Part shown: piece by piece, positions 7,279 through 14,660 of the stretch
Layout: each line of letters starts with the position of its first letter
How positions within the stretch are numbered: the stretch's first letter is position 1
DNA from: Acetonema longum DSM 6540
GTDB taxonomy: Bacteria; Bacillota; Negativicutes; Sporomusales; Acetonemataceae
Direction of reading: 5' to 3'
Assembly: GCF_000219125.1 (NCBI RefSeq)
Contig: NZ_AFGF01000087.1
Coordinates: 1-34,725 of the forward strand
DNA: 34,725 nucleotides
Notes under the pieces: model-generated
What the model saw: the letters and a program-made list of their open reading frames with translations, nothing else
The model's database searches: none
What the model was told of the DNA's origin: nothing
Made by a program: the position numbers and the translations under genes

Positions 7279-8368
7279 TCCGCTTAAACTCCAAAAGCTG
7301 GCGCAAATCTATTTTCTCCTGATCTAGAAAACCTTTAGGCCAAGAAGATAATTCTCCATACTTATTCACATTAATAATTTTAGGATTGATCACCCCTTCC
7401 TCATGGGAAAAAAAGTTAATAATCAAATTATCTGTGTTATTTAAAAAAGCACTTTGTAAGCGAATACCATTAATTACGTGTTCACTATGAGTCTCTATAA
7501 TAATTTGGGTTTCACTGTAAAATGAAAGTAAAGCAAGAAACTTGCCAATAGACGACTGACCAAAAGGATGAAGATGCGCTTCTGGATTTTCGACAATAAA
7601 AATACATCCTGGTTCAGTAGAGGCTAATAATCCAGCAACGACGATAGGTAAAACGTAGGTGATACCAAACCCTGTAGCAGGTGGCATATAGAAATCCGTT
7701 CCAGAATCACCACTTCTAAATTTAATAGTAGCTACATTAATGTCATGGAAGACTTCTGACTTCAACTCTATTCTTGGAATAATGGTCTGGAGCCAAGCCT
7801 CTACTTGCGCAGAAAACCGTCCAGAATGTGGTTGACTCATTAGTTCCGGGGGTAAAACCCTATTTAATGTATCAGCATGAGAAAGTACGAAATAGGTAAA
7901 CTCCCCTTTGTATCCTACATCAAGATCCGTCGTAGCTTGCATCAATTGAGATTTTCTAGGACCAATTCTTTCGGCATTTAAATATCGAAAATGGTTCCAT
8001 TTTTTTTCATTATTTCGTTCTGTGGCAATGATTTCTAACGTAAGTGGGGTAAGATCTTCATTAATTCTATATGTGAATGATTGTTCGCTACCATCGTTGG
8101 AAGCAATACCTAAGCGAACTAAATTCGAACCATCAAAACTAGACTTTACCGCGCTTGCTCGTCCAAGCTCTAAACAGTACGGTCCATTCAATTCTATATT
8201 CGTTAGATTCAGATTTGCGATTTCCTGTGACCTCTTTAAAAGTAGCAACGATTGAATTACACTAGATTTTCCCGCTCCGTTACCGCCAGCTAAAACAGTC
8301 AAGGGAGAAAAATCTAACACTTGATTACCAAAACATTTAAAGTTTTTTATAACAAGTTTATTAATCAT
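7271..8368 (-). CDS. AAA ATPase, DUF3696/RecF-OLD-like
   Basis: Encodes 365 residues. The N-terminus MINKLVIKNFKCFGNQVLDF is typical of SMC/RecF/OLD-like ATPases. Walker A is GGNGAGKSS at about 28-36. The distal part contains FIVENPEAHLHPFGQS (about 253-268; Walker B-like ENPEAHLHP), followed by QIIIETHSEHVINGIR (about 286-302). This combination, with ETHS(E/D)HxxNGIR, is characteristic of DUF3696-type AAA ATPases common in defence loci. No TOPRIM domain is visible, so it is not a full OLD nuclease. It overlaps the upstream DUF262 gene and the downstream unknown gene by 8 bp each. The likely role is nucleotide-dependent sensing or activation within the system. Confidence 0.88.
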   Translation of the reverse strand: MINKLVIKNFKCFGNQVLDFSPLTVLAGGNGAGKSSVIQSLLLLKRSQEIANLNLTNIELNGPYCLELGRASAVKSSFDGSNLVRLGIASNDGSEQSFTYRINEDLTPLTLEIIATERNNEKKWNHFRYLNAERIGPRKSQLMQATTDLDVGYKGEFTYFVLSHADTLNRVLPPELMSQPHSGRFSAQVEAWLQTIIPRIELKSEVFHDINVATIKFRSGDSGTDFYMPPATGFGITYVLPIVVAGLLASTEPGCIFIVENPEAHLHPFGQSSIGKFLALLSFYSETQIIIETHSEHVINGIRLQSAFLNNTDNLIINFFSHEEGVINPKIINVNKYGELSSWPKGFLDQEKIDLRQLLEFKRNV

Positions 8369-10193
8369 CCTCCAGTACCCCTTTCAGCAACTTAAACGCG
8401 ATTCTAAAATTAGTTTTAACTTGACTTGTAGCACTTGTTCCAATCGAAAGTGCTTTCGAGTATGCTTCGTTCATTTCGATTTCATTTGCCAAGAGCCGTA
8501 CTGTTTTTTTGCGTAAACCTAGTAAAGTATTTTCACTCAAGTTACTATGCGCAAGGATCACACTCCATGTAGTGAAGAGTGATTTATTAAGTAATTTTCT
8601 TCTAGCCCCATCTCTTAAGTCATTAGGGCGACAGCTTCTGAAAGCATAGTTACCAAATAACGCATATGCACTATTCATAGCCTTTAAAAATGCCTTTTCA
8701 TATATATGTAATTCACTATCAGTTGCTTTATTTAGAAGATCAAAAGTTTCATCCAAATGTTGTTCTAGGTCACCTCTTGAATAATTAACTTCTCCAGTTG
8801 AAAAATCAAATATTCTATAAAAGGCTATAAACCTTAACACTAGTTCTTGTGCACCCATTCTAAGATCATTTACTCCACCACCTGTTGCTTTAAAAAATTC
8901 AGTTGAAGTAGATAATGATTTTAATAGTTGCCGTACTTTAGTTTTTGCTATAGAATTACGTACTTCTTGTGCATTTAAAGATATTCCACCGGTGTTTATA
9001 CGACGAAATATGTCGTATTTAACTTGAGATGGAGTTCTAGCATCAATGATATTTACGTTTAGCTGAGTTTGATATATTCTGCTCACATATTTATCGGAGA
9101 GTTCAGAAAACATTTTTTTATTAACCGCTTCACCAAGGTATTGCAACCCTGTCAACCTAAATTTATTATCTAGATAGTCTTGAATTGTAGATAACCGCTG
9201 TAAACCATCAATAACGTAAAGATTTGAATTCTCGTCTTCGTAAAAATAGAAAGCAGGGATAGGGATTCGGAGCATCAAAGATTCGATTAACAAAGATTTT
9301 TGTCGATTATCTTTCCAAACCCTATTCCTCTGAAAACCAGGAGAAAGCTCAAGTTTATGTACATCCAACAGTTCTTTTATATATTTCAAAGATAACATAC
9401 GTTGTTCAATGCGAATTTTATCCGCATCAAAAGGCTTTTCAGGAGACTCTTCAGTATCCGGTATCTGTTCTTCATATTCAAAGCCTAGAAGTTCCTCTTC
9501 ATAAGCATCAACAGCTTCTTCAACTTCTTCGGGCTTTTTTGCCTGAAAATTGGTTGTCAATCGTTCTTCTGGATTCCTGCCAAGAAAAAAATTCAATACT
9601 AGTTCTTGTTGAAAAATATCTAATGGAGCCAAGCTATCAATTGAAGTGTCTAGTGCGTAAACTAAAGTATTTAGATCTTTATGAATAGCAGCATCTGTAT
9701 CATTAGTTTCTTCGACTAATTTAAAGGATATATATTGGTCAAGCTGACGTACTACTCCTCTTTTTGATTTTTCTGTATTAAGCCAAGGTAGTTGCCTGTC
9801 GGTCCAGGGATGATAGGAAAATCCCTTTGTTTCAATATCATTCAAAATATCCTTAAGGCGCCGCCGTGCATACCCAACACCACGTCGTATCTCTTCTTGC
9901 GATTTAGATACTTTCGCACCTAAATAAATGCCAAACACAATTTTCGCAGGACTTCCAATAGCCCAAATCCGGATAAATATACTACCAAAATTATTATGAG
10001 TATTATCTTGCAGGGTTATGTCTGGACTATAGATATCTACATAAGTAGATAGTTCCCCTGCCATGTCCATTTGTCCAACTTCTGATAAAAAAGTATGCTG
10101 CAAACTCTTAAAAGTCGAGAGCCACCTTTCTACAGGAAGCTTTACTCGTGACGAATCATGGTCCAGCAGAGGTAACAATAACACTTTTCTCAC
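8361..10193 (-). CDS. DUF262 (GmrS/ParB-like) protein with an extra N-terminal domain
   Basis: Encodes 610 residues. The start overlaps the methyltransferase stop as ATGA. Residues about 265-480 form a DUF262 domain: LSPGFQRNRVW, SLMLRIPIPAFYFYE, the signature IDGLQRLSTIQDYLD (about 330; usual form DGQQRL) and IFRRINTGGISLNAQEVRN. The N-terminal about 200 residues are separate, with PDITLQ and VFGIYLGAKVSKSQEEIRRG. They weakly resemble MrcB-type N-terminal specificity domains, which I hold only as a possibility. An acidic linker (EEVEEAVDAYEEELLGFEYE) joins the two. The C-terminus is helical, and I see no DUF1524 HNH motif of the kind fused in GmrSD or SspE. DUF262 domains bind and hydrolyse nucleotides in modification-dependent restriction. 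Here the nuclease, if any, is elsewhere or unrecognised. Confidence 0.85.
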   Translation of the reverse strand: MRKVLLLPLLDHDSSRVKLPVERWLSTFKSLQHTFLSEVGQMDMAGELSTYVDIYSPDITLQDNTHNNFGSIFIRIWAIGSPAKIVFGIYLGAKVSKSQEEIRRGVGYARRRLKDILNDIETKGFSYHPWTDRQLPWLNTEKSKRGVVRQLDQYISFKLVEETNDTDAAIHKDLNTLVYALDTSIDSLAPLDIFQQELVLNFFLGRNPEERLTTNFQAKKPEEVEEAVDAYEEELLGFEYEEQIPDTEESPEKPFDADKIRIEQRMLSLKYIKELLDVHKLELSPGFQRNRVWKDNRQKSLLIESLMLRIPIPAFYFYEDENSNLYVIDGLQRLSTIQDYLDNKFRLTGLQYLGEAVNKKMFSELSDKYVSRIYQTQLNVNIIDARTPSQVKYDIFRRINTGGISLNAQEVRNSIAKTKVRQLLKSLSTSTEFFKATGGGVNDLRMGAQELVLRFIAFYRIFDFSTGEVNYSRGDLEQHLDETFDLLNKATDSELHIYEKAFLKAMNSAYALFGNYAFRSCRPNDLRDGARRKLLNKSLFTTWSVILAHSNLSENTLLGLRKKTVRLLANEIEMNEAYSKALSIGTSATSQVKTNFRIAFKLLKGVLEDD

Positions 10194-11434
10194 CTCGATA
10201 ATAAATTTAAATATTTCTTAACTGTTCGCCCAATAGCTTCTGCTAGCATAGGGGGAACAGCATTACCTACTTGGGAACACCGAGCGACATCAAATCTACG
10301 TCGCGGTCCATTAATAGTGTAGCGCCCTCTAAATACAAAATTATCGGGGAAAGATTGTAATCTTGCCATCTCTCGAACGGTTATAATACGTGGCTCACTA
10401 TAATGGACAAACTCATCAGGATGTGTAGTAATAGTAGATGCTGGCATCCCAGGGTCAAGCAAAACCTTTTTGTCTTTTTTAGTCCCATATTCAATCAAAA
10501 CAGACTTGGGTAGCCTTCCATACATTTGTTTTTCATGAACCATTTTGTAAAATTCAATGGTCTTATTACCATGAAAACTAAACCTATGTGAATCAGGTAC
10601 CGTTAAGTCAGGTATACCAGTTCTCATTAAAGCTGAAAATACGGATTGGGGTGTTTTGTATGTTGTGGATAAAAACTTGGAAGAGTCAGGGCACGGTATT
10701 CTATTAGCATTATTCAAATCCTCAAGGGCTTCAAAAACAGTTACGGGATGTTCCAAGCTTAATCCCTTTTCTTTTAGAAATTCTGGTCTTAACTCTTCCA
10801 TCAGATCAAAGAATTCACTAACAGTCTTCGACCCATCCAAGAGCTCTTTTTGTACGCCAAATATGATCAGACGCTTTCTTATCTGAGGAACACCAAATTT
10901 ACTTGCGTCTATAATTTTATATGCGGCTACATATCCTAATTCACCTAATTTGTTAACTAACCAATCGAGAAAAGCCCCCTTGAACGAGCTTGGTTTAGAT
11001 AAAAATGGTCTTGCCATTCCATCAACATTTTCAAAAATAATGACACGTGGTTTTACTAGTGATACAAATTCTAAATACTTAATAGGTAAATTGTTACGTG
11101 AATCGTTACCATCTCGCATACCACCAACCGAAAATCCTTGACAGGGCGGTCCACCACATACAATATCTATCTTTCCTTGCAAGTCTAATAGATGTCTGCG
11201 TAAGACTAAGTTCCCTAAGATTTCATTTATGTCAAAGCTTTTCTTTTGAAGCCATTCCGGCCATTGGGAAAAATTGTGATAAGGAGCGTTATCTTCTAAA
11301 AAATTAGCTGATAAAGTCTCAAAAGCCATTGGATCTTTTTCAATAGCAAAAAGCCCCATAATATTAGCTTTATGAAAACCTAGTGCCAAACCTCCTGCAC
11401 CAGCGAAAATATCTATACATACTAGGTTAGTCAA
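10190..11434 (-). CDS. DNA (cytosine-5) methyltransferase
   Basis: Encodes 414 residues, starting with TTG at 11434 behind GGAGG (8-nt spacing). All main C5-MTase motifs are present. Motif I is DIFAGAGG (8-15), motif IV GGPPCQGFS with the catalytic Cys at about 98, motif VI FENVDG (about 135) and motif VIII QIRKRLIIFG (about 186). Motif IX is in the REMARLQSFPDNF region (about 357), and motif X is QVGNAVPPMLAEAIG (about 392). A target-recognition region lies between about 200 and 340. It is the first gene of a tightly overlapping four-gene operon, so it probably marks self DNA for the DUF262/ATPase machinery. An orphan regulatory role is less likely given the overlaps. Its recognition sequence cannot be read from the protein. 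Confidence 0.95.
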   Translation of the reverse strand: MTNLVCIDIFAGAGGLALGFHKANIMGLFAIEKDPMAFETLSANFLEDNAPYHNFSQWPEWLQKKSFDINEILGNLVLRRHLLDLQGKIDIVCGGPPCQGFSVGGMRDGNDSRNNLPIKYLEFVSLVKPRVIIFENVDGMARPFLSKPSSFKGAFLDWLVNKLGELGYVAAYKIIDASKFGVPQIRKRLIIFGVQKELLDGSKTVSEFFDLMEELRPEFLKEKGLSLEHPVTVFEALEDLNNANRIPCPDSSKFLSTTYKTPQSVFSALMRTGIPDLTVPDSHRFSFHGNKTIEFYKMVHEKQMYGRLPKSVLIEYGTKKDKKVLLDPGMPASTITTHPDEFVHYSEPRIITVREMARLQSFPDNFVFRGRYTINGPRRRFDVARCSQVGNAVPPMLAEAIGRTVKKYLNLLSR

Positions 11435-11519
11435 ATTTTATACCTCCAAGGATATGTCTATCTCAAGGTTTAATTCGTTCAATAATTAAAAATTCCTGTA
11501 GAGTTTATATTATCACAAC

Positions 11520-11604
11520 TATACTCCAGATATCCCTTAATACCCAAAAATAAATTTTCCCCAATATATAATTCGAAATCGTGTTATATATATACTCCAT
11601 ATCC
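11520..11604 (-). promoter_or_regulatory. Promoter region of the methyltransferase operon with a repeated motif
   Basis: TATACTCCAGATATCC (11520-11535) and TATACTCCATATCC (11591-11604) are near-identical direct repeats in the AT-rich upstream region. They lie about 86 and 157 bp before the TTG start. They could be operator sites for autoregulation, for example by the methyltransferase or a controller protein. No controller gene is adjacent and no exact promoter was picked. Confidence 0.3.
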
Positions 11605-11630
11605 ATATTAATTAAATAAATTACCATTCG

Positions 11631-11665
11631 AGTTCCTGCAAATTTTCAAAAAATTCGCAGGAACT
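11631..11665. repeat. Inverted repeat upstream of the methyltransferase operon
   Basis: AGTTCCTGC and GCAGGAACT are perfect 9-bp arms separated by 17 A/T-rich bases (AAATTTT and AAAATT also pair). No clean T tract defines direction. It may be a terminator isolating the island or its boundary scar. Confidence 0.4.
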
Positions 11666-11816
11666 TCAACCACTTTTCGCCGTTAATTATGATACGGTTC
11701 CCCCTCTCAATCTTCACCATTCGATAAATCTGCTCTACCAACAATAACCGCATCACCCTAAGTTGAAAAATTGAACACAAAATTGAACAGTTAAATGGCC
11801 GTTTCATGCAGAAAAA

Positions 11817-11848
11817 GGTGAACCCACTGGGGCCCCAGCGAGTTCGCC
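11817..11848. terminator. Strong hairpin downstream of the DUF2922 gene
   Basis: GGTGAACCCACTGGGG and CCCCAGCGAGTTCGCC form a 16-bp stem with three non-Watson-Crick positions and essentially no loop. Nearby, TTTTACTGCCG occurs twice (about 11867-11896). It lies about 60 bp beyond the minus-strand DUF2922 stop and probably ends that transcript, although the T tract is weak. Confidence 0.4.
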
Positions 11849-11907
11849 TTGCATCGATGCTGTTATTTTACTGCCGTATTTCGTGTTTTACTGCCGGAAC
11901 TATCCGA

Positions 11908-12120
11908 TTAGGCTAAAGAGACGGTTTCGCGGGTCCGGATCCGTGCGTCCACAATATCCCGGAGCTCGCCGCCGGTGGTGATGAAGATGTTGCGGGCGAT
12001 GATGTCTTCCATAACGGTGGTCACATCGGCCAGAGTCAGGTTTTCCAGGGGATCGGCCAGACTGATGGTCACTTCCCGGCCATTGGCAGCCCGGAAGACC
12101 ATTTCGAGCGTTCTGTTCAT
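11908..12120 (-). CDS. DUF2922 family protein
   Basis: Encodes 70 residues beginning MNRTLEMVFRAANGREVTIS, with a strong AAGGAGG site before the ATG. The pattern LxxxFxxxxGxxxTxSLxDPxxxLTxxxVxxxMxxIIxxNIF, and then a C-terminal segment ending VDARIRTRETVSLA, matches the small DUF2922 family found in Firmicutes. It follows a DUF1659 gene, the usual partner, with a 53-bp gap. The molecular function of the pair is unknown. The gene is intact and of normal family length. Composition is GC-richer than the preceding defence island, consistent with return to the core genome. Confidence 0.85.
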   Translation of the reverse strand: MNRTLEMVFRAANGREVTISLADPLENLTLADVTTVMEDIIARNIFITTGGELRDIVDARIRTRETVSLA

Positions 12121-12173
12121 AGAGCATTCCTCCTTTCCAGATGAATCGTGCTATTGGGGTTTTCATAGGTCCC

Positions 12174-12398
12174 TTATTCGTTGATCAGATTGGCTTCGTC
12201 CACGCGGCTGATGGAAACGACTGCGTGCTGCTGCAGCCCAGCCATGGCCTGGGCCACGGCATAAACGTCCCCGTCTAAGGCGGCGGCTTTCACGTTTTGC
12301 AGGTTGCGGACGCGGTACACCGGGGCGCCGGTGGTGCTGACGCCGGTCTGGACTCTGATCCCCACCCGGCTGGATTGGGGAACTTTAGATACTGCCAT
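12174..12398 (-). CDS. DUF1659 family protein
   Basis: Encodes 74 residues starting MAVSKVPQSSRVGIRVQTGV, with AAGGAGAG before the ATG. The central RVRNLQNVKAAALDGDVYAV segment and the final SISRVDEANLINE match the DUF1659 family, usually encoded next to DUF2922 as here. No membrane segment is present. The function is unknown; the conserved pairing suggests the two act together. A YvrJ-type small membrane protein often accompanies the pair in related genomes, but I do not find one here. Confidence 0.85.
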   Translation of the reverse strand: MAVSKVPQSSRVGIRVQTGVSTTGAPVYRVRNLQNVKAAALDGDVYAVAQAMAGLQQHAVVSISRVDEANLINE

Positions 12399-12544
12399 AG
12401 TTGATTCACTCTCCTTGTTTCTTTGTTTTGGCGCATCTCTCCGGCGAGTCGCGCGCCTCGCTCTTTTAGTGCGCTCATCTCCTTACATTCCAGTCAGGTT
12501 CATTTTTAAACTCGCCAAACTATGTTTTTTTCACCGCATAGAAA

Positions 12545-12564
12545 AAGCCGGCTAAAACCGGCTT
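12545..12564 (-). terminator. Rho-independent terminator of the MocR-type gene
   Basis: On the minus strand AAGCCGG, loop TTTTAG, CCGGCTT runs into a TTTTTC tract. It lies about 80 bp beyond the stop of the minus-strand MocR-type gene. Confidence 0.6.
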
Positions 12565-12645
12565 ATTTCCTGGGTGTGAAATGTCAACTAAATAGACTTT
12601 ACTTTTTCTCCGGGAATCCAACTGATGCAGTTCAAGCACCGTCCA

Positions 12646-14058
12646 TTAATCCCACGCCTGGCGTATTTGTTTAATTCCGTTTCGGATATCAGTTTCAGAT
12701 ATATCTCCAAAACCCAATAACACCATATTATTAGAATAATTTTTGCGATTTATCCAAAGAGGGGAAACGGGGTAAACCAATACACCCTTTTGCTTTGCCC
12801 TTTCCATCATATCCTGCTCAGAGATTTCTTTTGTGGATTCCAGCAAAATATGCAGGCCTGCATTTTCACCAAGAATATTAACACGGTCCCCCAATATTTC
12901 CGCAACGGCTTGAATGAGTATATCGTGTCTTTTTTTATTAGAAGCGCATATCTTTCTCAGGTGGCTCTCCCATTGATCCGAATCCATAAATATTTCAAGC
13001 GCCTTTTGTTCAATGACTGAAACAGAACAAGGGTATAAGCCATACATCGAGTCGTAAAGCGTCATGAGTGTCTTGGGGAGCACGATATAACTGATTCGTA
13101 AACTTGGGGAAAGTACCTTTGATAAAGTTCCCAGATATACGACATTTGCATTGGGTTCAACGCTGGCAATGGAAGGAATCGGTCTTGATTTATACCGCAA
13201 TTCACTGTCATAATCGTCTTCAATAATGATTCCGTCCCTTTTTTCCGCCCAATTCAGTAGTTGATACCTTTTTTGAATAGGCATAATAACTCCGCATGGA
13301 AACTGATGTGACGGCGTCACATAAACGATGCGGGCGGAGCTATTCTCCAGTTGTGAAATATTTAATCCATCTTTTTCAACGTCGATTGCTGTTATTTTGA
13401 ATCCACTTTGTTTAAACACTTCTCTTGCAATGGGATATCCCGGATCTTCCAAAGCAATATCCTGAAAATGGACTTTCAAAAGCTGACTTAAAACCGATAG
13501 CCCGTATGCAGTACCGGCGAAAACAATGATTTGATCAGGTTCACACAATACACCTCTGGATTTTTTCAGGTAGCTGGAGATAACATCCCGAAGCCCCTGT
13601 TCCCCCTTTGGATCTCCATACATTGTCAACCGATCCGCCGTCAATTCGTGCAATGCTCTGATTAATAACTTTTTCCACAGAGTCATTGGGAAATCATCCG
13701 GATTTAGGTGTCCATACTTGAAATCATAAGGGAATGTTTGCTTGTCATCGTTTGAATTCAGCGCGTCAGTATTACCATCCCTCTGTCGGGGTTCACTGTT
13801 GCTTAAAACATTCAAATCCAAGATCTCTTGTACGATATATCCACTGCCCGGCCTGCTGACAAGGTATCCTTCCACGGTTAGCTGAAGATATGCGCTTTCG
13901 ACTGTATTCCGTGCAACGGCTAATGTGGCGGCTAATAGCCTTGTTGAGGGAAGTCTGTAACCCGAAGGCAACTCACCTGAGAGGATCTTATTTTTAATTT
14001 CTTGATAAATTTGCATATATAAGGGTACGCTGAGATCGGGATTAATAAAAATCATCAT
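12646..14058 (-). CDS. MocR/PdxR-type GntR regulator with aminotransferase domain
   Basis: Residues about 1-75 are a GntR winged helix: SVPLYMQIYQEIKNKILSGE, then LPSTRLLAATLAVARNTVES. The rest (about 110-470) is a fold-type I aminotransferase domain with IIIEDDYDSELRY and the PLP lysine in GTLSKVLSPSLRIS (about 316). The start at 14058 is chosen because AAGGAAAG precedes it. A longer frame reaches a TTG at 14172 but would run through the promoter. MocR proteins use PLP or aminated ligands to control neighbouring genes. This one is divergent from a PNPOx-like split-barrel gene, consistent with vitamin B6 or amino-acid-linked control. A sharp dyad at 14119-14139 sits on its own -10 and is the likely operator. 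Confidence 0.9.
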   Translation of the reverse strand: MMIFINPDLSVPLYMQIYQEIKNKILSGELPSGYRLPSTRLLAATLAVARNTVESAYLQLTVEGYLVSRPGSGYIVQEILDLNVLSNSEPRQRDGNTDALNSNDDKQTFPYDFKYGHLNPDDFPMTLWKKLLIRALHELTADRLTMYGDPKGEQGLRDVISSYLKKSRGVLCEPDQIIVFAGTAYGLSVLSQLLKVHFQDIALEDPGYPIAREVFKQSGFKITAIDVEKDGLNISQLENSSARIVYVTPSHQFPCGVIMPIQKRYQLLNWAEKRDGIIIEDDYDSELRYKSRPIPSIASVEPNANVVYLGTLSKVLSPSLRISYIVLPKTLMTLYDSMYGLYPCSVSVIEQKALEIFMDSDQWESHLRKICASNKKRHDILIQAVAEILGDRVNILGENAGLHILLESTKEISEQDMMERAKQKGVLVYPVSPLWINRKNYSNNMVLLGFGDISETDIRNGIKQIRQAWD

Positions 14059-14118
14059 TGATTCTCTTTCCTTCAACTGTATCCTATAAATCATTAAAAA
14101 CTGGCTCTTCTGTTGGGT

Positions 14119-14150
14119 CCAATTATAAACTATAATTGGAGGCAAATCAA
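14119..14150 (-). promoter_or_regulatory. MocR promoter and 9-3-9 dyad operator
   Basis: CCAATTATA, AAC, TATAATTGG is a perfect 9-3-9 dyad at 14119-14139. On the minus strand TTGATT (14150-14145), a 17-nt spacer and TATAAT (14127-14122) form a good sigma-70 promoter for the MocR gene. The dyad also contains TATAAT on the plus strand for the divergent gene. Binding here could control both directions. Confidence 0.6.
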
Positions 14151-14171
14151 TAACCACAGGAGGGCTATGCA

Positions 14172-14423
14172 ATGTTTGATGAAAAGTTTCTGGAGGTCAT
14201 TTCCCACGAGGGGGTAGTTGCTATCGTATCCGGCGGTGGGAGTGACCCGCATGTTGTAAATACGTGGAATTCCTACCTTACAGTTGCCGGTCACAACAAA
14301 TTGCTGATTCCCGCTGCAGGCATGAGAAGTATCCAAAAAGATGTTGAGCTGAACAATAGGGTTCAGCTTACATTAGGCAGCAGGGAAGTTCAGGGATTAA
14401 GGTCTATGGGCGCCGGTTTTTAG
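14172..14423 (+). pseudogene. Truncated pyridoxamine-5'-phosphate-oxidase-like FMN-binding protein
   Basis: The ATG at 14172 follows AGGAGGG. The 83 codons read MFDEKFLEVISHEGVVAIVS, then PHVVNTWNSYLTV, LLIPAAGMR and LTLGSREVQG. This is the first two thirds of a small split-barrel flavin protein of the PNPOx-like type, normally about 125-130 residues. The frame stops at TAG just after the GAGF segment, exactly where a GGGACGGTTCTTTCGG repeat begins, and the missing C-terminal third is not found beyond the element. The element therefore appears to have truncated the gene. It may be nonfunctional, since flavin sites in this fold use both halves of a dimer. Confidence 0.65.
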
Positions 14424-14640
14424 GGGGACTCGCAGGGACGGTTCTTTCGGAAAACGGAAAACGCAGGGACAGGGATTAATGTTTCAAGCGAGACATATTA
14501 AAATAGGGATTTTTCAGTGACTCTATGAAAGTCCAGTCCCGCCTGGCCAAGAGAATATATCATTATCTTTAAAAAGAAACACAAAGAACGTCCTGCGCTT
14601 TTTCGAAACAACATCCCTGTCCTCTGCGTTTTCTCCCTTC
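14424..14640. repeat. Second palindromic repeat type (GGGACGGTTCTTTCGG class)
   Basis: The left part begins GCAGGGACGGTTCTTTCGG. GAAAACGCAGGGACAGGGAT (14457-14476) pairs with ATCCCTGTCCTCTGCGTTTTC-like sequence at 14613-14633. GTTTC/GAAAC and GCG/CGC extend the arms to about 35 bp around a 105-bp centre. Such GGGACGG repeats are common in clostridial genomes near IS200-like (Y1) transposases, from memory. None is present in the window. Confidence 0.6.
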
Positions 14641-14660
14641 TGCGCAACTCGTCCTACGAT

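Noticed and set aside
7271-8368. Full OLD-family nuclease
   Set aside because: The ATPase motifs are present but no TOPRIM domain follows; the ENPEAHLHP/ETHSEH pattern fits a DUF3696-type ATPase alone.
14059-14172. Longer start for the MocR-type gene (TTG at 14172)
   Set aside because: The extension runs through the dyad operator and promoter and has no ribosome site; the ATG at 14058 has one.
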